The notes under the pieces: generated by a model
What the model was told of the DNA's origin: nothing
Seen by the model: only the letters and a program-made list of their open reading frames with translations
Database searches by the model: none
From: JBCCOW01 sp039025855
GTDB lineage: Bacteria > Planctomycetota > Phycisphaerae > Phycisphaerales > Phycisphaeraceae
DNA length: 64,000 bases
Assembly (NCBI GenBank): GCA_039025855.1
Contig: JBCCNL010000002.1
Location: 124,001 to 188,000, forward strand
Direction: 5' to 3'
Position numbers and translations under genes: made by a program
Shown here: positions 25,511-34,480 of the stretch, piece after piece
How positions within the stretch are numbered: the stretch's first letter is position 1
Layout of the letters: every line of letters starts with the position of its first letter

Positions 25511-25535
25511 CCGCCCCCTTAACCGGGGACGGGGC
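25511..25535 (+). terminator. GC-rich hairpin after PEP-CTERM gene
   Basis: CCCGCCCC (25511-25518) can pair with GGGGACGGGG (25526-25535) with one bulged A. The T-rich ATTTCGTTTTG follows. It could be a partial terminator or attenuator lowering expression of the prepilin gene downstream. Confidence 0.45.
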
Positions 25536-25580
25536 ATTTCGTTTTGCTCTCCGGTTCTCTCGCCCTTTCGGAGTTGTCTC

Positions 25581-26414
25581 ATGCACCGCACCCGTGGCTT
25601 CACGCTCATCGAACTGCTGGTCGTCATCTCCATCATCGCCCTGCTGATCGGCATCCTGCTCCCCGTGCTGACCTCAGCACGCGAAGCGGCCCGCTCGGCC
25701 AACTGCTTGTCCAACCTGCGTCAGATCGGCGTGGGGACCGGCATCTACACCAATGAAAACGACTACCTGCCTTTCGGCTTTTACAACGATGCTGCGAACC
25801 CCGGTCCGGATAGCAGTACGTCTTGGAACCGGCTGATCCGTAACGCCTTTGGAAACTCCGGTGTCACGATCACGGAGACCGCAGGCTTGCCGGACAGCGA
25901 GTGGGATATGTTCAAATGCCCATCGGCCACCTACGAGACGGGCGAGACCCACTTTTCAGCAAGCCCAGGCGTTTTTATTGATGCGAACCAAAACGGGTAT
26001 CCGCCGGTCAGCCTCGAACAAATCATCAGGAACAGCGAGATTGTTTCCGTATTTGATGCCTCACAGCGCGATATTGCTTCTTCCAATGGCGCGGCTGACG
26101 CACTTGCATTCAACTTGAACAGAAGGGCACTTAGTGATATCCCCAGCAACCCCAACAGCATCCGTCCGTTCTACCCGAGCGGAGGGGCTTTCTGGGACAC
26201 AGTGTTGTTCGAAACCGGGATAAACCGCGGCTTTGATACGGACATGGAACCCGGCGGCGATCCAAACTGGGCTGGGCGTGCGAATTTCCGTTGGAGGCAC
26301 TCTGACGTGGTCGCCAACTTTCTCTTTCTCGATGGCCACGCTCAAAGCAACAAGCCCGGCGAATTACTCGCCAAACAGTTCGCAAGGGATAAAGAAGGTT
26401 TGCAGACGCCATGA
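25581..26414 (+). CDS. Prepilin-like (type II secretion/H-X-DG) protein (cassette 1)
   Basis: 277-residue protein with a class III prepilin signal: short basic leader MHRTRG, then FTLIELLVVISIIALL; processing is expected between G and F. The C-terminal segment RHSDVVANFLFLDGHA matches the H-X9-DG motif of the planctomycete prepilin-associated family, with ten residues rather than nine between H and DG. Such proteins are abundant in planctomycetes and their roles (pseudopilin, surface fibre, substrate capture) are mostly unknown. It lies 88 bases after the PEP-CTERM gene. Confidence 0.92.
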   Translation: MHRTRGFTLIELLVVISIIALLIGILLPVLTSAREAARSANCLSNLRQIGVGTGIYTNENDYLPFGFYNDAANPGPDSSTSWNRLIRNAFGNSGVTITETAGLPDSEWDMFKCPSATYETGETHFSASPGVFIDANQNGYPPVSLEQIIRNSEIVSVFDASQRDIASSNGAADALAFNLNRRALSDIPSNPNSIRPFYPSGGAFWDTVLFETGINRGFDTDMEPGGDPNWAGRANFRWRHSDVVANFLFLDGHAQSNKPGELLAKQFARDKEGLQTP

Positions 26415-26531
26415 CCTCCATCGGTGGTCTAATCCGCACACAACCGCTTTACAGACGGTCGAACCACATTAAGTACGACTAGGCCGTTCTCCCACTTCTT
26501 GCTTTATCGTCTTTATTTGGAGACATTCAAG

Positions 26532-27179
26532 ATGCTATATCAATATATCCGTCGGGTCTGTGCTGGGGCCGCCGTACTTCTCGGTCTGATTACAGGCCAT
26601 TCGCTTTCGGCCGATCCCGTCGAAGCCGAGTTGGTGATGCAAGGGCGGTCTCAGGGTGACGGGCAGGGCAAGGCCATCCCGCACCAGGCACAAGTGGGCA
26701 AAGCCAACGTGGGCTACAACGCCAAGCAAGGCTTCGCGTTCCGGAGCTTCATCGTGTTCGACCTCAGCGCCAACCTGGTCGACATGGAAGAGGGGAAGAA
26801 GGTCGAGCTGGTGACGGGCTACAACTGGGGGGGTACCGGCTCGGACGCGGGCTGGGAGTTTGTCTGCCTTGGGGCCTTCGACGACGCCGACCTGACCAAC
26901 AAGACCGTGATGGGCTGGGGCGAACCCGACGGGAACCGTTATGCCAAGCCCGCCCCCGTGGTTGGCAAGGCCGATCCGTCGCAAGGCGCAACGAGCTATG
27001 GCGTGGAGGGCTTGCTCACCCTCGATGTAACCGAGTCCGCGCTCAAGAGCGGGGTCAGCGTCGAGAAGCCGTTCCTCTGGTTTCGGGTGCAAGCCGCGCA
27101 GACCGATGAGCCGGAGAGTTGGGGCGGGCTTTCGGTCGGTCCGGAACGCACCAAGCTTCTGATCCACGTCGACGAGTAG
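26532..27179 (+). CDS. Secreted protein of unknown function
   Basis: 215-residue protein not recognised. ATG at 26532 is chosen: GGAGA lies 8 bases upstream and the N-terminus is a good signal peptide (AGAAVLLGLITGHSLSA, then DPVEAEL). The mature part has alternating beta-type segments (AFRSFIVFDLSANL, KLLIHVDE) and an even spread of tryptophans, suggesting a compact beta sandwich, perhaps carbohydrate binding. It lies between the prepilin-like gene and the large GH2-like gene, whose leader ends with a similar SLSA, so the two may work together outside the membrane. Confidence 0.8.
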   Translation: MLYQYIRRVCAGAAVLLGLITGHSLSADPVEAELVMQGRSQGDGQGKAIPHQAQVGKANVGYNAKQGFAFRSFIVFDLSANLVDMEEGKKVELVTGYNWGGTGSDAGWEFVCLGAFDDADLTNKTVMGWGEPDGNRYAKPAPVVGKADPSQGATSYGVEGLLTLDVTESALKSGVSVEKPFLWFRVQAAQTDEPESWGGLSVGPERTKLLIHVDE

Positions 27180-27267
27180 GTTGCCCTGCACGTCCTGTGC
27201 AAGGCTATCAAAGCACCCACCTAAAGTTTTTAATCATCAACACCTTCCTTCGAGCTGTGAGTCCGTC

Positions 27268-30200
27268 ATGCTAAATAACCTCCGATCGAAACATTGCTGT
27301 CGTCCGCGTGTCCAGAGCCTTAAGGCTGGGCTGCCTCTTCTGGTGTGGGCGGCTTCCCTTGCGTTTCCGGGCAGTCTTTCGGCTCAGCCGGAATATGTGA
27401 CGCCGAAGACCACCATCGTGGGGGAACGTGACTCACGGTTACTCGACGGGGTGTGGGCGTTCATGCCGGGCACGCCGGACGGCGAGCGACCCGATGAAGC
27501 GGGCAATACTTGGGGCAAGATCGGGGTGCCGGGGTCGTGGAAGTCCAACGGCTGGCCGCAGGTGCCGTTGGCCTTGAAGGAGGCGGGGCTCGGACGGGGG
27601 TGGTCGGAGTATTCGGGGGGGAATAAGGACCCGTTGTCTCGGGGCTGGTACCGGCGGTCTTTGGAGGTGCCTGCGGGCTGGGACGGCCGAGCGATCTTGC
27701 TGTCGTTCGAACGGTTGAGCACGACCGCGACGGTGTTCATCGACGGCCGTGAGGTGGGCCGGGTCGATTGGCCGCGGGGCGAGCTGCGTATCAATGACGC
27801 GGTGACGGCGGGCCAGACCCATGAGCTGTTAATCCGTGTCGATGTCGACCTAACCGATGTCGAGTCGGTGCAGGACATGATCCTCGACGCCGCCAAGGAT
27901 GTGGCCGAGGGCGCGCAGGCGGCGGGGCTGATCGGGAAGGTGGTCCTGCGGAGCGAGCCGATAGGCCCACACGTCGACCGGGTGTTTGTGAAGACCGAGG
28001 TTGAGGCCAAGCGGGTGACGCTGGAGATCGATCTGGCGGGGCTGGAGTCCAAGCAGCCGGTGCGGGTGGTGGCGCGGATGCTGGATCACGACGGCAAGGT
28101 GGAGCGGACCTTTGAGGCGACTGGTGAGGCGGACCCCGCGTCGTCGCCGCCCTTGTCGGTGTCGTTCGGCTGGGCGGACCCCCGCCTCTGGGACGTGGGA
28201 CAGCCCGAGTTGTATGTGCTGGACCTAACCACGTCCTCGGCGACGGGTAACTCGGATACCGCCTGGGAAGACCGGGTGCAGCAGCGGTTCGGGTTCCGCG
28301 AGTTCAAGATCGAGGGCCGGGGCTTTGTGCTCAACGGAGTCCCGATCCGTCTCCGGCCGATGGAGACCAGTTCGACACTGACCTCTGAAGAGGCGACGCA
28401 GGTCATCACGCTCGCGCAGAAAGCGGGTTTCAACCAGGTCCAGCCGTGGCCTGGGAAGACTAGCCGGGGCATGATGGCGGCGAAGACGCACCTGCTGCGG
28501 CAAGCGGATGAACGGGGGATCCTCACCACCGCGGTGGTCCCGGACATGCGGGACTACATCGGGGTCGACGGGAAGCGTTGGTTCCAGAACGACAACGCGG
28601 CGTCGTTCCGCCGTGTGGCCAAGGTCGATGTGCCGCCGCTCCGGAACTACCCATCGGTGGTCACGCTGGTGACCACGCCCAACTTCCTGGGTCACGCCCA
28701 GGACCAGAACCCACTGACGATCGGGCGTTACGAGGGCGGGGAGTCGAAGAAGGCCTGGGAAGACCGGCTGCCCGGTGCGCAAGAGGGCGTTGCGATCCTC
28801 AAGAGCCTTGACCCGACGCGCCCGGTGATGCTGCACAACGGCTCGTATGTGGGAGACATCTACTCGGTGAACTTCTATCTGAACTGGACGCCGTTGGAAG
28901 AGCGTCGCCGATGGTTCACCCACTTCAATGAGCAGGGCGAGATGCCGGTGCTGACGGTGGAGACCGGGTTCCCGTTCTTCGCGTCGCTGATGCGGGGGCG
29001 TTCGGGCTACGGCCACGCCACGACGACCGAGCCGTTCGTGACCGAGTTCTTGGCCGAGTACCTGGGGCCCGCGGCCTACACCCGCGAGAGCCAGGAGCTG
29101 CGGGACATGCTCGTCGAGCGGTTCCGTCACACCGACCGCTACGCCAGCATGCACAACTGGCCGGTGATCATGGAGTACGTGCCGTGGGAAGACATCAAGC
29201 GGCTGCACATCCGGGACAGCCTTCCGGCTTGGCGTCTCGCCGGGCCGACCGCGGGCGCTATCCCGTGGAACATGCGGACCATCGAGGTCGATCACGAGTG
29301 GACCGCGAAGGACCACGAGTGGGCGGCGTACAACCAAGACAGGCTAGCATTCGTCGCCGGGTCCACGGAAGACGTCTTCGAGCAGAGCCAACGCTTCGAG
29401 CTCGGGGCGGCCGTGGACAAGCAGGCGGCGGTGGTCAACGACGGCCGAGCCCCGGTCGAGTACGCCGGAGAATGGACGGCGACATTGGATGGCCAACCCG
29501 TTGCCTCGGGGCGTGTCTCGGGCCGGGTCGAACCCGCGACGCATGGCCTAACGCCGATCGCGTTCAACCTGCCCAGCGCCGCGTCGATCCCCGAAGCCGG
29601 TCACCTGGAAGGGCAGATCGCGCTGAAGGTCACCGTGGGTGAAGACGCCTTCGAAGACCGTTTCGCGTTCCGTGTTTTCGCTTCGCTCGAAGCGCCGGCG
29701 GCAGATGCGGCCACGGTGGCGATTCTTGACCCCGTCGGCAAGACCACCGAAGCCCTGCAGGCGATCGGGCTCAGCGCAACCGGTTGGTCGGCGGGTCAGG
29801 AGCCGAGCGTGCTGCTGGTCGGCCGAGACGCGATGCAGACCCTGACACCAGAGACGCTGGCGGAGGTTGAGGCCTACGTCCGCGGCGGCGGCACGGCCGT
29901 GGTCATGCCGCAGCAGGCCGAGTTCTACACCGACCGGCTGAACCTGCGGGTCTCGGAGCAGATCGCTCGTCAGATGTACCCGCTGCCGCACGGCCACCGC
30001 CTGACCGAAGGGCTGGATGCCACCGACCTGCACCGGTTCAACGGCGTCAGCTCGCTGCTGTCCCACCACCGCGAGTTCATCTACAACTGGCGTAAACAGA
30101 AGTTCCCAGACGGTGCGCACTACCCGCCCTACGGCTGGCGCTGGGGCGGGCACCACGGCGTCTCGAGCATCCCGCTTGAGGTCCCGCACCGCAGCGCCGC

Positions 30201-31554
30201 AACCCCCGCGATGGTTGGTGGTTTCGATCTGGCGTACAGCCCGGTGCTCGCGATGCCGATCGGCGACGGCCAGCTCGTGCTCAACACACTCGACCTCGAA
30301 GACCATGCCGGGGTGGACCCGGTCGCGGCTCGGCTGCTGCGTCGGATCACCGATGCCCAGACGTTCGCAGGCACCCCGCGTCGGGCGACCAAGACGGTCT
30401 ACCTCGGCGGCGATACTGGGGCTGAGCTGCTCGATTCGGTGGGCGTCCTTTACGAGACCGCGGGTGGTCAGGGGCCCGGCGATTACCTGTCCAACGCGGC
30501 ATCGACGCTGCTGATTCTGGATGGCTCGTCCGGTACTCAGGCGGAGCTTGATCGCTTCCTCGAGGCAGGCGGGCGTGCGTTGGTCCTGCCACTGGAGAAG
30601 CCGGCCTATGGAGCCCGCGTGGCAAGGCAGAAATACGATGCGTCGGCTCCATCTGTGCCGGAGTGGGCTGAGGCCCGCGGCGTGACGGTGGCGATGCTCC
30701 GGCCACGGGCGTCGATCCACCAGCCGATGATTACAGAAGGCGTCTCGGACCTCGCGGCCGATGGGTTGATCGGGCGTCGTGTGGTGGGCGACGGAGTCGC
30801 GATCTTTGTTCAGGCCGAACCGACCGTGATCAATCGGAAGTCTCGGCCGTACCTGCGTCACACGGTGTGGAACCAGACCCGGTTGATCGCACAGCTCGCG
30901 AGCAACCTGGGTGCCCGGTTTGCCTTTGACGAAGACTTGCGTCTGGCAGGGACCGACGCTTCGCTGCTGCCCATGGAGCTGACCTCGGGCTGGCACGCGG
31001 CGCAGACCATCGCGCTGCCCGAAGCCCCGTCGCCGAATAAGGTCCATAAAGACCCGGGTGTGTCCGAGGCCGCCAAACAGGCAATCCAGCAGCACGCCGA
31101 GGGCGTGTTGGACACCCGATTGGCGTGGGCTGACGCGATCGCCCCAGCCCTTATGGAGTCGTATGGCCGCGAGTGGGAAGCGTCTGACGGCGAAGCCGTG
31201 CTGGTCACCGAAGTCGAACTGCCGGAGAGCTGGCGGGGCAAGACCCTGACCCTCGAGCTGGGCACGGTCGACGACTTCGACCACGTCTATGTCAACGGTC
31301 GGCTGATCGGCAAGGGCGAGGGCTGGAACAAACTCCGGACCTATCAGGTCTCGCGTCGGCTGACCGACAACGACCAGCCGCTACGGATCGCGGTCCGCGT
31401 GTTCGACCACTTCGGCGGCGGCGGCGTGACCGGGGGCGGCGTGATCCCGCACCTCAAGCCCCGACACCTGCCTGAAAGGCCCAGCCCGTATCACCCGGAC
31501 TACCGCGATGAGTTCCGCATGGGCGATCACCCCGACCGCTACTACCGATGGTAA
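27268..31554 (+). CDS. Large secreted GH2-like multidomain protein
   Basis: 1428-residue exported protein with a signal peptide ending LSA/QPEYV. Order: N-terminal jelly-roll (about 45-220, GWYRRSLEVPAGWDGRAIL); Ig-like domain; TIM-barrel-like region (about 370-650); Ig-like domain; a glutamine-amidotransferase/ThuA-like region (about 815-1130, EAYVRGGGTAVVMPQQ and AELDRFLEAGGRALVLPL); and a C-terminal jelly-roll (about 1311-1391, DDFDHVYVNGRLIGKG). This resembles GH2 beta-glycosidases. A possible nucleophile is the Glu of VLTVETGFPFF, but where GH2 enzymes carry the acid/base N-E this protein has VVTLVTTPNFLGHAQDQNP. Catalysis is therefore doubtful or changed. Its last 7 bases overlap the following oxidoreductase. 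Confidence 0.82.
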   Translation: MLNNLRSKHCCRPRVQSLKAGLPLLVWAASLAFPGSLSAQPEYVTPKTTIVGERDSRLLDGVWAFMPGTPDGERPDEAGNTWGKIGVPGSWKSNGWPQVPLALKEAGLGRGWSEYSGGNKDPLSRGWYRRSLEVPAGWDGRAILLSFERLSTTATVFIDGREVGRVDWPRGELRINDAVTAGQTHELLIRVDVDLTDVESVQDMILDAAKDVAEGAQAAGLIGKVVLRSEPIGPHVDRVFVKTEVEAKRVTLEIDLAGLESKQPVRVVARMLDHDGKVERTFEATGEADPASSPPLSVSFGWADPRLWDVGQPELYVLDLTTSSATGNSDTAWEDRVQQRFGFREFKIEGRGFVLNGVPIRLRPMETSSTLTSEEATQVITLAQKAGFNQVQPWPGKTSRGMMAAKTHLLRQADERGILTTAVVPDMRDYIGVDGKRWFQNDNAASFRRVAKVDVPPLRNYPSVVTLVTTPNFLGHAQDQNPLTIGRYEGGESKKAWEDRLPGAQEGVAILKSLDPTRPVMLHNGSYVGDIYSVNFYLNWTPLEERRRWFTHFNEQGEMPVLTVETGFPFFASLMRGRSGYGHATTTEPFVTEFLAEYLGPAAYTRESQELRDMLVERFRHTDRYASMHNWPVIMEYVPWEDIKRLHIRDSLPAWRLAGPTAGAIPWNMRTIEVDHEWTAKDHEWAAYNQDRLAFVAGSTEDVFEQSQRFELGAAVDKQAAVVNDGRAPVEYAGEWTATLDGQPVASGRVSGRVEPATHGLTPIAFNLPSAASIPEAGHLEGQIALKVTVGEDAFEDRFAFRVFASLEAPAADAATVAILDPVGKTTEALQAIGLSATGWSAGQEPSVLLVGRDAMQTLTPETLAEVEAYVRGGGTAVVMPQQAEFYTDRLNLRVSEQIARQMYPLPHGHRLTEGLDATDLHRFNGVSSLLSHHREFIYNWRKQKFPDGAHYPPYGWRWGGHHGVSSIPLEVPHRSAATPAMVGGFDLAYSPVLAMPIGDGQLVLNTLDLEDHAGVDPVAARLLRRITDAQTFAGTPRRATKTVYLGGDTGAELLDSVGVLYETAGGQGPGDYLSNAASTLLILDGSSGTQAELDRFLEAGGRALVLPLEKPAYGARVARQKYDASAPSVPEWAEARGVTVAMLRPRASIHQPMITEGVSDLAADGLIGRRVVGDGVAIFVQAEPTVINRKSRPYLRHTVWNQTRLIAQLASNLGARFAFDEDLRLAGTDASLLPMELTSGWHAAQTIALPEAPSPNKVHKDPGVSEAAKQAIQQHAEGVLDTRLAWADAIAPALMESYGREWEASDGEAVLVTEVELPESWRGKTLTLELGTVDDFDHVYVNGRLIGKGEGWNKLRTYQVSRRLTDNDQPLRIAVRVFDHFGGGGVTGGGVIPHLKPRHLPERPSPYHPDYRDEFRMGDHPDRYYRW

Positions 31555-32666
31555 ACAACCACCTCACAACCGCCGGCGACTGCGGTGCGGACTCGCCCAA
31601 GCGTATCGGCCTCATGGGCCTGGGACACGTCGCCCGCTACGCCCACGTCCCCTCGATCACGCAGACGCCCGCCCTACACCTCGCAGCGATCTATGAGCCC
31701 TTCGGACAAGTCGATAAGGCCGAGCTGAACTTGTCCGACACCACCGCGGTCTGCACAAAGGAAGACGACTTCTTCGCGCAAGACCTCGACGCGGTCGTCG
31801 TCACGTCGCCAGCCCCGTTCCACGGCGCCAACATCGCGGCGGCGGGACGCCACGGCCTGCCGGTGCTCTGCGAGAAGCCGTTGACCGATGACCCTACCGA
31901 GGCCGAGCAGATCGTCCAGGCCTGCCGAACCCTTCAACAGCCGCTCTACTTGGCCTACTGCTACCGGTTCAGTTCCGTGGCCCAGCGGATCCGCGAACTG
32001 CTTCAGCGGGGTGCGGTGGGTGAGGTCAAGGTGATGCGGCTGGTCTACAACTGGGACGTGCACGGCATGTACGACGGCCGCGACGCCGACGCCGCGGTGC
32101 ACAACGCACGCTGGCACGGCCGAATGGTCGAGGGCGGCCCGATGGTCGACTGCGGGGTGCACCAGATCGACCTCGCGCAGTGGTGGACGCAGAGCCCGGT
32201 CGTGTCGGTCGATGGTCGCGGCGTCTGGGCGGTCGACTACGACGCGCCCAGCCATGTCTGGGGCCACATGGACCACGCCGATGGAACGCACACCTGCGTC
32301 GAGATGAGCTGCACCTTCGGGCACACCTGCAAGAAGCCCCAACGCGACTTCTGTTACCAAGTCATGGGCACGGAAGGCGTCATCGTCTTCGACCCCATCG
32401 CCGGCCGATTCGACTGGGAACACCAGCATGGCACCGAGTCCTTCCCGCTCGCGAACGAGAAGGACTTCAGCGGTATGTATCGCGCCTTCGCCCACGCCCT
32501 CCGGACCGGGCAGACCGGCGACCTTTGCACACCCGAACAGGCGGTCGAGAACACGAAGCTCGCGTGGCAGATGCTGGACGCCGCCCACGACAAACGGACG
32601 ACGCTTCACGCTGCCGCACTCAGCACGTCTCCAAATGGACCGAGCGTGCCTGTCATCGCCGACTGA
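31548..32666 (+). CDS. Gfo/Idh/MocA family oxidoreductase
   Basis: 372-residue cytoplasmic oxidoreductase. Rossmann loop IGLMGLGHVARYAHV, catalytic-lysine motif VLCEKPLTDDPTEAE, and VDCGVHQIDLAQWW as the conserved H-x-x-D segment of the second domain. ATG at 31548 overlaps the end of the GH2-like gene, so it is coupled to cassette 1. It probably acts on the sugar released by that system, or on its keto derivative (inference). Confidence 0.92.
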   Translation: MVNNHLTTAGDCGADSPKRIGLMGLGHVARYAHVPSITQTPALHLAAIYEPFGQVDKAELNLSDTTAVCTKEDDFFAQDLDAVVVTSPAPFHGANIAAAGRHGLPVLCEKPLTDDPTEAEQIVQACRTLQQPLYLAYCYRFSSVAQRIRELLQRGAVGEVKVMRLVYNWDVHGMYDGRDADAAVHNARWHGRMVEGGPMVDCGVHQIDLAQWWTQSPVVSVDGRGVWAVDYDAPSHVWGHMDHADGTHTCVEMSCTFGHTCKKPQRDFCYQVMGTEGVIVFDPIAGRFDWEHQHGTESFPLANEKDFSGMYRAFAHALRTGQTGDLCTPEQAVENTKLAWQMLDAAHDKRTTLHAAALSTSPNGPSVPVIAD

Positions 32667-32828
32667 CCCCCCTCGCCTGGCATGCATGCCCAAAGCGTGA
32701 ACGCGGGGCCGGGCTCCGCGGTTCGCGGGTCGAGTCCGACAGACCGGTTCAGGTATAGTCTCGCGTTCCGCAGGTCGAGCCACCCATCAGGTTCGGCTGA
32801 TGTTTTTTGTCTCGCTGTGAGTCCTGCT

Positions 32829-33482
32829 GTGCGTCTGATCGACCTGTCACAACCCATCTCCGACGCGGGGCCCAACTGTCCCGCCCACCCGCCGATCCGG
32901 CTCAAGCAGGTCGCCGACCACCCGGCCGACGGCTGGCGCATGGAGGTCCTCGAGTGTGCGACCCACACCGGGAGCCACTGCGACGCGCCGCTGCACAAGA
33001 TGGACGGCGGCGCGAGCCTCGACGACCTGCCCATCGCGACCTGGGTCTGCGATGCCTACCTCGTCGACCTCCGCCCCGCGAGCGATGACCTGGCGATCAC
33101 CTCCGAACTGCTCGAAGAACAGCTCGGCGAACACGACCTCGACGACAAGGTGGTCCTGTTGTGCACCGGCTTCGGCGAGCTCCGTGAAGACCCACGCTGG
33201 AAGGCCTCGCCCGCCCTCCTCGCCCCCGACGGCGCCGCCTGGCTGGTCGAGCAAGGCGTCCGCGGCGTCGGTATCGACCACTACTCCATTGGCGGGAACG
33301 ACGACGAATACAACATCCCCACTCACGAAACCCTGCTCGGCAACGGCGTGTGGGTCGTGGAAGACCTCGCGTTCCCCGCTGAAGTACATAAGCTGTCCCA
33401 GCCCGTGCGGTTCTGGGCGCTGCCGATCCGGATCGCCGGGGCCAGCGGGGCCTTCTGTCGGCCCGTTTTGGAGGTCTCGTGA
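32829..33482 (+). CDS. Cyclase-family metal hydrolase (kynurenine formamidase-like)
   Basis: 217-residue protein of the cyclase family (PF04199). The zinc signature is THTGSHCDAPLH, giving candidate ligands H46, H50, D52 and H56. GTG at 32829 is chosen because it gives the standard family N-terminus RLIDLSQPISDAGPN; longer in-frame starts add unrelated sequence. It is followed immediately by the dehydrogenase (TGATG, one-base overlap). In a fucose context it could open a lactone or hydrolyse an amide, but no sequence feature proves it. Confidence 0.86.
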   Translation: MRLIDLSQPISDAGPNCPAHPPIRLKQVADHPADGWRMEVLECATHTGSHCDAPLHKMDGGASLDDLPIATWVCDAYLVDLRPASDDLAITSELLEEQLGEHDLDDKVVLLCTGFGELREDPRWKASPALLAPDGAAWLVEQGVRGVGIDHYSIGGNDDEYNIPTHETLLGNGVWVVEDLAFPAEVHKLSQPVRFWALPIRIAGASGAFCRPVLEVS

Positions 33483-34480
33483 TGCGGACTCTGACCTTGG
33501 AACAACCCGGAACCTTTGCCTGGCTCGAAGAGCAAGGCGTAGCTGAGCCCGCAGCGGGTGAGGCAGCGGTTCGGGTCCATCGGATCGGGGTCTGCGGCAC
33601 GGACCTGCACGCCTTCCGCGGACGCCAGCCGTTCTTCTCCTACCCCCGCGTGCTGGGACACGAGCTCGCCGTCGAGGTCGAAGCGGTCGGCCCCGATGCC
33701 GATGCCGCACTGGTCGGACAACACTGCGCCGTCCGTCCCTACATCAACGACGAATCGAGCCGAGCTTCGCAGCGCGGCCGAACCAACTGCTGCCCGTCGA
33801 TGCGCGTGCTCGGCGTCCACAGCGACGGCGGCATGCGGCCCCGCTTCACGCTGCCCACCAAGCTGTTGCACCCCGTCGATGAAGGCAAGCTCAGCCTGGA
33901 CGCGATGGCTCTCGCCGAACCGCTGGCCATCGGCTGCCACGCGGTGCGCCGCGGTGCGCCGACGGCCGCCGACCGCGTGCTCGTCATCGGGGCCGGGCCC
34001 ATCGGAGTCGCCGCGATGCAGTTCGCCCGGCGGTCTTGCCAGAGCCTCACCCTGCTCGACCTCAACGAAAAACGCCTCGCCTTCTGCAAGGAACGCTGGG
34101 CGATCGACGAGACCCTGACCGCGATCCCCGAGGGCCAACGCTTCGACTGCGTCTTCGACGCGACCGGCAGCCCCGCCTCGATGAACAAGGCCTTCGAGTA
34201 CGTCGACCACGGCGGGAAGCTCGTCTTCGTCGGGCTGCACACCGGCGAGGTCACCTTTGAAGACCCGCTGTTCCACTCCCGCGAGATGACGCTGCTCGCC
34301 AGCCGGAACGCGACCGCCGACGACTTCGGCATGGTCCTCGATGGCCTGATGGACGGCTCGATCGACGCCGAGGCCATGGTGACCCGCAGGCTCGGGTTCA
34401 ATGATCTGGATGCGACGTTCGAGTCGCTGTACGAAGACACCGAGCTGATCAAAGCTGTGATCGAGGTGGAGCATGCCTGA
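33482..34480 (+). CDS. Zinc-type alcohol/polyol dehydrogenase (MDR family)
   Basis: 332-residue medium-chain dehydrogenase. Catalytic zinc residues are C38 (IGVCGTDLHAF) and H60-E61 (VLGHELAVEV); the NAD-binding loop is VLVIGAGPIGVAAM. The segment where many members bind a structural zinc with four cysteines has only two (TNCCPSM), so that zinc may be absent. ATG at 33482 has GGAGG 7 bases upstream. The final codons overlap the aldo/keto reductase start. It probably oxidises a sugar or sugar acid; sorbitol- and galactonate-type dehydrogenases are the nearest relatives by eye. Confidence 0.92.
   Translation: MRTLTLEQPGTFAWLEEQGVAEPAAGEAAVRVHRIGVCGTDLHAFRGRQPFFSYPRVLGHELAVEVEAVGPDADAALVGQHCAVRPYINDESSRASQRGRTNCCPSMRVLGVHSDGGMRPRFTLPTKLLHPVDEGKLSLDAMALAEPLAIGCHAVRRGAPTAADRVLVIGAGPIGVAAMQFARRSCQSLTLLDLNEKRLAFCKERWAIDETLTAIPEGQRFDCVFDATGSPASMNKAFEYVDHGGKLVFVGLHTGEVTFEDPLFHSREMTLLASRNATADDFGMVLDGLMDGSIDAEAMVTRRLGFNDLDATFESLYEDTELIKAVIEVEHA

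Noticed and set aside
29548..31284. 578-codon minus-strand frame opposite the GH2-like gene
   Set aside because: No motif, and codon-position bias supports the plus strand.
32728..32760. tRNA T-arm-like string GGTTCGCGGGTCGAGTCC
   Set aside because: No acceptor, D or anticodon stems can be built around it.
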